Source: Achromobacter agilis
Lineage (GTDB): Bacteria > Pseudomonadota > Gammaproteobacteria > Burkholderiales > Burkholderiaceae_B
Direction: 5' to 3'
Assembly (NCBI RefSeq): GCF_900496965.1
Contig: NZ_UFQB01000018.1
Coordinates: 1-64,000 of the forward strand
DNA: 64,000 bases
The translations under genes were made by a program, and so were the position numbers. The notes under the pieces were generated by a model. That model worked only from the letters and a program-made list of their open reading frames with translations. It was not told the DNA's origin and searched no databases. Positions 59,360 through 64,000 of the stretch are shown in pieces (the stretch's first letter is position 1; each line of letters starts with the position of its first letter).

Positions 59360-61821
59360 TAGAACTCCGCAGTGACGGACAGCAGAAGCGTGCGCGGCGC
59401 GGCCACCGTCAGACCTTCACGCGCGGCCGACTGCCAATAGTGCTTGTTGAACACGTTTTCCACTGTCGCCCGCAAGGTCACCGGCGTGCGGTTGATGTTC
59501 ATTGCATAGCGCGCGCCCACGTCAAAGCGGGTCCAGCTCGGCAGTTGCTGCGTGTTCGCCGCATCGACGTACTGCGTGCTGGTGCGCAGCACGCGCGCCA
59601 TCAGGGTCAGGCCTTGCGCGAAAGGCGTATCCCATTCCGCCGAGGCATTGAACTGCCAGCGCGGCACGGCGGGCGCGGTGTGGCCGTCGTTCACGCCGCC
59701 CTCCGTCTTGGTCAGGACGCCGGCGGTGTAGGCCACGCCGCCCAAGAGCCGCACGTGGCGCATCGGCTCGCCCTGCACCAGGAATTCCACGCCGCGGTTG
59801 CGCTGCCTGCCGGCCGCCTGGTAGCGCAGCGTAACCGGGTCCAGGTAGGCATTGGGCTGCTCGATCTGGAATGCGCTCAAGGTGGTCGCGACGGTGCCGA
59901 AGTCGTACTTGACGCCGACCTCATACTGCTTCGATACGTCGGGCTTGAAGGTCTCGCCGGCGTTCACGGCCTCGGCCGGCGCGGTGCCGCCCTGGCTCAG
60001 GCCTTCGATGTAGTTGCCGTACAGCGCCAGTTGTTGGGTCGGCTTCACCGTCAGCGCGATTGCCGGCGTGAGGGCGGATTTGCCGTAGTCCGATATGCGC
60101 TCGCCGGTCGCGGGGTTGTAGTTCACCGATTGCACGCGTTGCTGGCGCAGGCCGACGGTCAGTTGCACGGCGCCGTCCATTGCCGAAAGCGTGTCGGCCA
60201 GCGCAACGCTGTACAACCGCGTTTCGCTGGTCTTGCCCAGGTTGTTGGGCATGGCGATGGACGGTTTGGCCAGGTCGGCGGGATCGTACAGGTCGGAGAA
60301 CACGGTCGTGGAGGAACGCACGCGTGCCGACGAATAGTCAATATCGAGAAAGCTGGCCGACAGCACCGGTTCGTGCTTGATCGGGCCGGTATCGAAGCGG
60401 CCGCGGATGCCCACCTCGCCTGTCTTGCTCCACAGTCTTTCGTTCAGGCGGGCAGGCACGGAGCCTATCGTGCCGGCCGAATCGAGCATCAGCCAGGTTG
60501 TCTGCAGGCTTTCGAAATCGTGCTGGCGCGCGCCCAGCGCGCCGTAAACGGTCCAGTCGTCGGAGAGGTCGTATTCGGCGCGCACGTCGCCGGTCCACTC
60601 CTTCGCCTTCCAGTAGGTCCAATCGGGGAAGAAGTTGCGCTTGGGGTCCGGGGCATGGCCGATTTCCTCACCGGACGGGGGCGGGAATAGCAGGCCGCTG
60701 CGTGCATCGGTCACGCGGTTCTGGTAATTGATGTCGCCTTCGATGCGGAAGCGGTTGCCGCGATAGTCCAGGCCAAGCGAGAAGGCGCCCATGTCTTCGC
60801 CGGCGCCGGAGATGTTCATGTCGCCGCCGCTGCGCAGTACATTCAGGCGCACGCCGGTACGCTGGTCTTCGCCGAAACGGCGCGCGATGTCCGCCTGCAG
60901 GCCGAATTGGCTGTTCTCGATATAGGACAGCGTCACGCGGTTCAAGGGGTCGGCGCCGGCGCGCTTGGGCACGAGGTTGAGCGAGCCGCCGACCGAGCCG
61001 TATGGCGCCATGCCGTTGAGCAGCGCATTGGGGCCGCGCAGGACCTCGACGCGCTCGATGCCGATCAGCGACGTGGCGTTGCGCGGGGAGATGCCGTAGA
61101 GACCGTTATAGGCTACGTCGTAATTGAACAGCGTGAAGCCGCGGACATTGAATTCGTCGCGCCCGGCGCCGCGCGAATAGGTATTGCGCACCGAGGGGTC
61201 GTTGAGCAGGATGTCGCCGATGTTCTGCGCCTGCTGGTCTTCGATCAGCTTGGACGTATACGAGGTCACGCTGAAAGGCGTATCGAGGAAATCCCTGTCG
61301 CCGAGCAGGCCGAGCCTGGAGCCGCGCGTTACCTCGCCGCCCGGGTAGGGTTCGTCGGCCGCCGTTGCGGCCGAGGCGGTGACCAGCACGGCGGGCAAGG
61401 TGGCTGCGGCGGATGAGGAAGTGGGCGCGGGCCGCAGCGAGTAGCCGCCATCGGCCTGGCGCGCGGCTTCCAGGCCGGTGCGGTCGAGCAGGAGGTGGAA
61501 GGCACCGTCGACGGTATAGGCGCCGCGTACTCCGGGGCTCGTTTTCCCGGCGGTGATGGCCGCCGGCACGCTGAGAAGAATATTGGCCTGATCGGCGAAG
61601 CGGCTCAAGGCACCCGCCAGCGGGCCGGCGGGGACGTCGTAGGCGTGGAGGGCGGTTGCGGCAGCGCGTCCGGTGGTTTGGGCCTGGACCGTGCCTGCGC
61701 CCGCGCCCGTCATCAGAATTGCGCCGAGCAGCGCCTTGCGCGCCACGCGGCTTACGGCGGCGGGGCGCGGTGCGGATGAGGGGGACGATCTCGGGTGGGC
61801 AGGTTGCGGCAGGCGGCGCAT
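59359..61821 (-). CDS. TonB-dependent siderophore receptor with STN signalling domain
   Basis: 820 residues from ATG 61821 with AAGGAAAG upstream. A long signal peptide (to about residue 47), an N-terminal STN domain (about 56-125; YDVPAGPLAGALSRFADQANILLS) as in FecA/FpvA-type transducers, a plug domain with RGPNALLNGMAPYGSVGGSLN, and a 22-strand barrel ending in the aromatic residue of LLLSVTAEF. With the sigma factor and FecR protein encoded upstream, it forms a cell-surface signalling system that reports siderophore binding. Ligand unknown. Confidence 0.95.
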   Translation of the reverse strand: MRRLPQPAHPRSSPSSAPRPAAVSRVARKALLGAILMTGAGAGTVQAQTTGRAAATALHAYDVPAGPLAGALSRFADQANILLSVPAAITAGKTSPGVRGAYTVDGAFHLLLDRTGLEAARQADGGYSLRPAPTSSSAAATLPAVLVTASAATAADEPYPGGEVTRGSRLGLLGDRDFLDTPFSVTSYTSKLIEDQQAQNIGDILLNDPSVRNTYSRGAGRDEFNVRGFTLFNYDVAYNGLYGISPRNATSLIGIERVEVLRGPNALLNGMAPYGSVGGSLNLVPKRAGADPLNRVTLSYIENSQFGLQADIARRFGEDQRTGVRLNVLRSGGDMNISGAGEDMGAFSLGLDYRGNRFRIEGDINYQNRVTDARSGLLFPPPSGEEIGHAPDPKRNFFPDWTYWKAKEWTGDVRAEYDLSDDWTVYGALGARQHDFESLQTTWLMLDSAGTIGSVPARLNERLWSKTGEVGIRGRFDTGPIKHEPVLSASFLDIDYSSARVRSSTTVFSDLYDPADLAKPSIAMPNNLGKTSETRLYSVALADTLSAMDGAVQLTVGLRQQRVQSVNYNPATGERISDYGKSALTPAIALTVKPTQQLALYGNYIEGLSQGGTAPAEAVNAGETFKPDVSKQYEVGVKYDFGTVATTLSAFQIEQPNAYLDPVTLRYQAAGRQRNRGVEFLVQGEPMRHVRLLGGVAYTAGVLTKTEGGVNDGHTAPAVPRWQFNASAEWDTPFAQGLTLMARVLRTSTQYVDAANTQQLPSWTRFDVGARYAMNINRTPVTLRATVENVFNKHYWQSAAREGLTVAAPRTLLLSVTAEF

Positions 61822-61945
61822 GGAACGGCTTTCCTTGGAATGGAGGTGAGCAAGGAGAGGTCCACCGCATGCGGGCACAGCGTGTCGGCCGGCCGTCTCG
61901 GACGGGCGTCGCCGGATGGGCGCGGCAGGGGGCCACGGGGTCCTC

Positions 61946-61974
61946 TTTCCCTGTTAATCGAACGAGCAGGGAAA
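61946..61974. repeat. Inverted repeat between fecR-like and receptor genes
   Basis: TTTCCCTG / CAGGGAAA with a 13-base loop, in the 191-base gap. It could be an attenuator, a terminator for the sigma/FecR transcript or a regulatory site for the receptor promoter; no T-tract follows on the minus strand. Confidence 0.35.
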
Positions 61975-62012
61975 AAACGAACCTCGGCGTGAATATTTTT
62001 CCGGAAGCGCGC

Positions 62013-63023
62013 TCATCTGGGTTCGAGCGTTACCCACCACGGCAGCGTGCGCTGGACGCGTATCGGCAGGTCCCGTTCAAGCATGGCCAGCGTGCGATCC
62101 CTATCGTTGGCCGGGTAGCGGCCGACGACGCGCAGGCCCGCGACGCGGGGATCGACGCCGGTGTACCCGGCGTGATAGCGGCCCAGCTCCGCGATGAGAT
62201 CGGCCAGGGACAGGTTCTCGGCCAGGATCACGCCGCGAGACCAGGCCTCGCGCGCGGGGTCGGCCGGGGCGGCCATGGAGATGCCGTCGGCGGTATAGCG
62301 CTTTTGCTCCCCGGCACGGACGAGCGCATCGCCGCCGGCAATATTCTGGATACGCACCTGCCCGTCATAGACCGCCAACAGGACGTCATCGTCCATCTCC
62401 CTTACCGTGAAACGGGTGCCCAAGGCCTGCAACCGGCCGTAGCGGGTATCGACGAAGAAGGGGCGCTGGCGAGGGTCCGTGCCGGTTTCGACGAGGATTT
62501 CTCCGCCGGCCAGCGTCAACAGGCGGTGATCCTGGTTGAATTGAACGTCGATGGCGCTGCGGGTGTTGAGCCAGACGCGGGTGTCATCGGCCAGGACGAT
62601 GCCGCGTTGTTCGCCAATGCTCGTGGCATAGTCGGACCGCCAGGCGGTCACGGCGACAGGCAAGGGCGTGAACCGCCAGGCCAGCCAGCCCAGGATGCCC
62701 GCGCCGCCCAGCGCAAGGACGCGGCCGGCGGCTAGGCGGCGCGACGGCGGGCGGCGGGCGGCGACCTGCATCGCTTTCTCGGCGGCTTCGCGCTCGCCGT
62801 CGGCGCGCAGCAGAGCAAAACGCCGGCTCACCTTCTCGACGTGCGCCCAGGCGCGGCGGTGTTCCGGCCGAGCGTCCAGCCAGCGTTGCCAGGCGGCTCG
62901 TTGCCGGGCGCCCGCCTCGGCGTCCTGCAGGACGGCATACCACTCTGCCGCCACTTTCAGGCTTTCATAGTCCGCTTGCGCGGGACGCTCTTCCGCGAGG
63001 GCCGGCCGGGGCGACGCTGCCAT
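62013..63023 (-). CDS. FecR-type anti-sigma/sigma regulator
   Basis: 336 residues. Cytoplasmic N-terminal part with WYAVLQDAEAGARQRAAWQRWL (DUF4880), a membrane segment (about 103-121; VLALGGAGILGWLAW) and a periplasmic FecR domain (RGIVLADDTRVWLNTRSAIDV, GEILVETGTDP, RFTVREMDDDVLLAVYDG). It transmits the signal of the loaded STN receptor to the sigma factor. Its start lies two bases beyond the sigma gene's stop. Confidence 0.95.
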   Translation of the reverse strand: MAASPRPALAEERPAQADYESLKVAAEWYAVLQDAEAGARQRAAWQRWLDARPEHRRAWAHVEKVSRRFALLRADGEREAAEKAMQVAARRPPSRRLAAGRVLALGGAGILGWLAWRFTPLPVAVTAWRSDYATSIGEQRGIVLADDTRVWLNTRSAIDVQFNQDHRLLTLAGGEILVETGTDPRQRPFFVDTRYGRLQALGTRFTVREMDDDVLLAVYDGQVRIQNIAGGDALVRAGEQKRYTADGISMAAPADPAREAWSRGVILAENLSLADLIAELGRYHAGYTGVDPRVAGLRVVGRYPANDRDRTLAMLERDLPIRVQRTLPWWVTLEPR

Positions 63024-63025
63024 GG

Positions 63026-63571
63026 TTAGGGCCTGCGGGGGCGGGAAGGCGCCAGCCCGGCGTCGATCAGCGCAAGATGCAGCATGGCCTGGGCCAGGTA
63101 CTTCTGCACCATGCGCAGGGACACGCCCATGCCGGCGGCGATCTCCCGGGTGGAAAGTCCATGTATCTGGGCCTGGAGGAAGGCGGTGCGCGCTTTTTCA
63201 GGCAGGCGGCCGAGCCACTCGCCGACCTCCATCAGCGTTTCGATGACCAGCGCCTGGTGTTCCGGGGAAGGGGCATAGGCTTCAGGCTGGGCCGCAAGGC
63301 TTTCCAGCCAAGCCTGCTCCACTTCCCGCCGTCGCCAGAGATCGGTGCATAGCCCTTGCGCCATGGCGCGCAGATAGGCCCGCGCCGCGCCTGCGGAGGC
63401 AAAGCCAGCGGGCACCGGCCTGAGGATCAGGCGCAGGAAGGCGTCGTGCGCCAGATCGGCCGCGTCCGCGGCATTGCCCAACCTGCGCCTAAGCCATCCC
63501 AGCAGCCAGCCGTGATGATCGCTGTATAGAGCGTGCAGGTCTTGCTGCACGGGGAGATCTGCGGCGGACAT
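63026..63571 (-). CDS. ECF sigma factor of the FecI type
   Basis: 181 residues. Region 2 (HHGWLLGWLRRRLGNAADAADLAHDAFLRL) and region 4 (LPEKARTAFLQAQIHGLSTREIAAGMGVSLRMVQKYL) are complete. First gene of the sigma-FecR-receptor-PepSY locus and its switch. A weak Fur-like sequence lies upstream, consistent with iron repression. Confidence 0.95.
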   Translation of the reverse strand: MSAADLPVQQDLHALYSDHHGWLLGWLRRRLGNAADAADLAHDAFLRLILRPVPAGFASAGAARAYLRAMAQGLCTDLWRRREVEQAWLESLAAQPEAYAPSPEHQALVIETLMEVGEWLGRLPEKARTAFLQAQIHGLSTREIAAGMGVSLRMVQKYLAQAMLHLALIDAGLAPSRPRRP

Positions 63572-63610
63572 CGGACGGACCCAGGCGCGATAGGCACGCC
63601 ATATTCAAGA

Positions 63611-63637
63611 TGGATAGGAATGGTTATCGTTTATAAC
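63611..63637 (-). promoter_or_regulatory. Possible Fur site upstream of the FecI-type gene
   Basis: On the minus strand, CGATAACCATTCCTATC overlaps the region expected for the promoter, about 40-65 bases before the ATG. It recalls the Fur consensus (GATAATGATAATCATTATC) at roughly half of the positions by eye. Iron-dependent expression is expected for such loci, but the site is weak. Confidence 0.35.
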
Positions 63638-63735
63638 TGAAGTCCGCGGCATTGCGCAATGCCGATGAGCGCCGAGGCTGGCGCGAGAGAGGGGCGGCGG
63701 CAAGGGGCCCGCCGCGGGCCCCTGCCGGAACGGCG

Positions 63736-64000
63736 TTACACGCGGTCGCAGCGCACCGTGATGGGATGGTCGCGCAGTGTCGTCATGACCAGGTCGTCGA
63801 CCTCGCCTTCGACGTCGGTGATCACATACCCGATCTGCCCCTTCGTTTGCAGCGTTTGGCTGACGATGTTCAGGCCGTGCTGCGCCATCAGGTTGTCCAG
63901 CGTGCCAAGCGCGCCGGGGGCGTTGCGGTGCACGTGCAGGATGCGCGTGCCGCCGGCCTGCTCCAGGTAGGGCAGTTCAGGGAAGTTGACCGCGCCCTTG
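63736..64000 (-). CDS. serA: D-3-phosphoglycerate dehydrogenase, C-terminal fragment
   Basis: 88 residues of the C-terminus; the start lies beyond the right edge. Reads KGAVNFPELPYLEQAGGTRI, then HVHRNAPGALGTLDNLMAQH and NIVSQTLQTKGQIGYVITDV, the ACT regulatory domain of E. coli-type SerA. SerA makes 3-phosphohydroxypyruvate for serine synthesis, and the ACT domain mediates serine inhibition. The ending DHPITVRCDRV differs slightly from the usual IPGTIRxR ending. Confidence 0.9.
   Translation of the reverse strand, partial: KGAVNFPELPYLEQAGGTRILHVHRNAPGALGTLDNLMAQHGLNIVSQTLQTKGQIGYVITDVEGEVDDLVMTTLRDHPITVRCDRV

Overview
The window looks like chromosomal DNA of a high-GC betaproteobacterium of the Alcaligenaceae (Bordetella/Achromobacter type). 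The reasons are four solitary Bug-type (tripartite tricarboxylate transporter, TTT) substrate-binding proteins without membrane partners, a metX-metW pair, an E. coli-type gshA, a PepSY/TonB iron locus and a GC-rich hairpin repeat with the 'gcgtgggggccc' core. No rRNA, tRNA, CRISPR array, IS element or prophage gene was seen. Gene density is high and no gene-free stretch exceeds 300 bases.

Layout. 1-95: start of etfB. 185-15556: an acid-catabolism island bracketed by two paralogous IclR regulators. It holds a thiolase-fold protein without the nucleophilic Cys plus a DUF35 partner, a degenerate iron-alcohol-dehydrogenase homologue, two near-twin acyl-CoA dehydrogenases, an enoyl-CoA hydratase, an overlapping pair of class III CoA-transferases, two Bug proteins, a D-2-hydroxyacid dehydrogenase and an MmgE/PrpD protein. 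The content resembles benzylsuccinate (bbs) beta-oxidation, but no hydroxyacyl-CoA dehydrogenase is present, so I infer a retro-aldol ending. 15840-24955: a signalling island with two hybrid histidine kinases, a receiver-EAL protein, a NarL-type response regulator and a degenerate EAL-like protein. 25022-33894: gentisate 1,2-dioxygenase, an FAH-family hydrolase, a five-gene branched-chain-type ABC importer, a GntR regulator and an alpha/beta hydrolase.

33926-36975: LysR, Bug and an aspartoacylase-like amidohydrolase. 37088-41011: lipocalin, gshA, a lipase-like hydrolase, a lipoprotein and a tiny LuxR-HTH protein. 41136-47659: an AEC transporter, then a probable 3-sulfolactate pathway (comC, slcC, Bug, suyB, suyA) with a divergent UTRA-type GntR regulator. 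47722-49654: a SAM-II-like riboswitch followed by metX and metW. 49761-52794: an AmpG-like transporter with a probable ATT start, a universal stress protein with a perfect FNR-type box upstream, and a TRIC/UPF0126 membrane protein. 52897-57574: GntR, 5-oxoprolinase pxpBCA with a VOC protein, and a divergent LysR. 57592-58200: an HD nucleotidase-like protein. 58217-63571: a FecI-FecR-TonB receptor-PepSY iron-uptake locus. 63736-64000: the 3' end of serA.

The island logic is small-acid scavenging. Each catabolic block carries its own regulator and its own solute binding protein or transporter, and feeds CoA thioesters, pyruvate or fumarate to central metabolism. Family assignments rest on reading motifs by eye; residue alignments and substrate proposals are inference unless stated otherwise.
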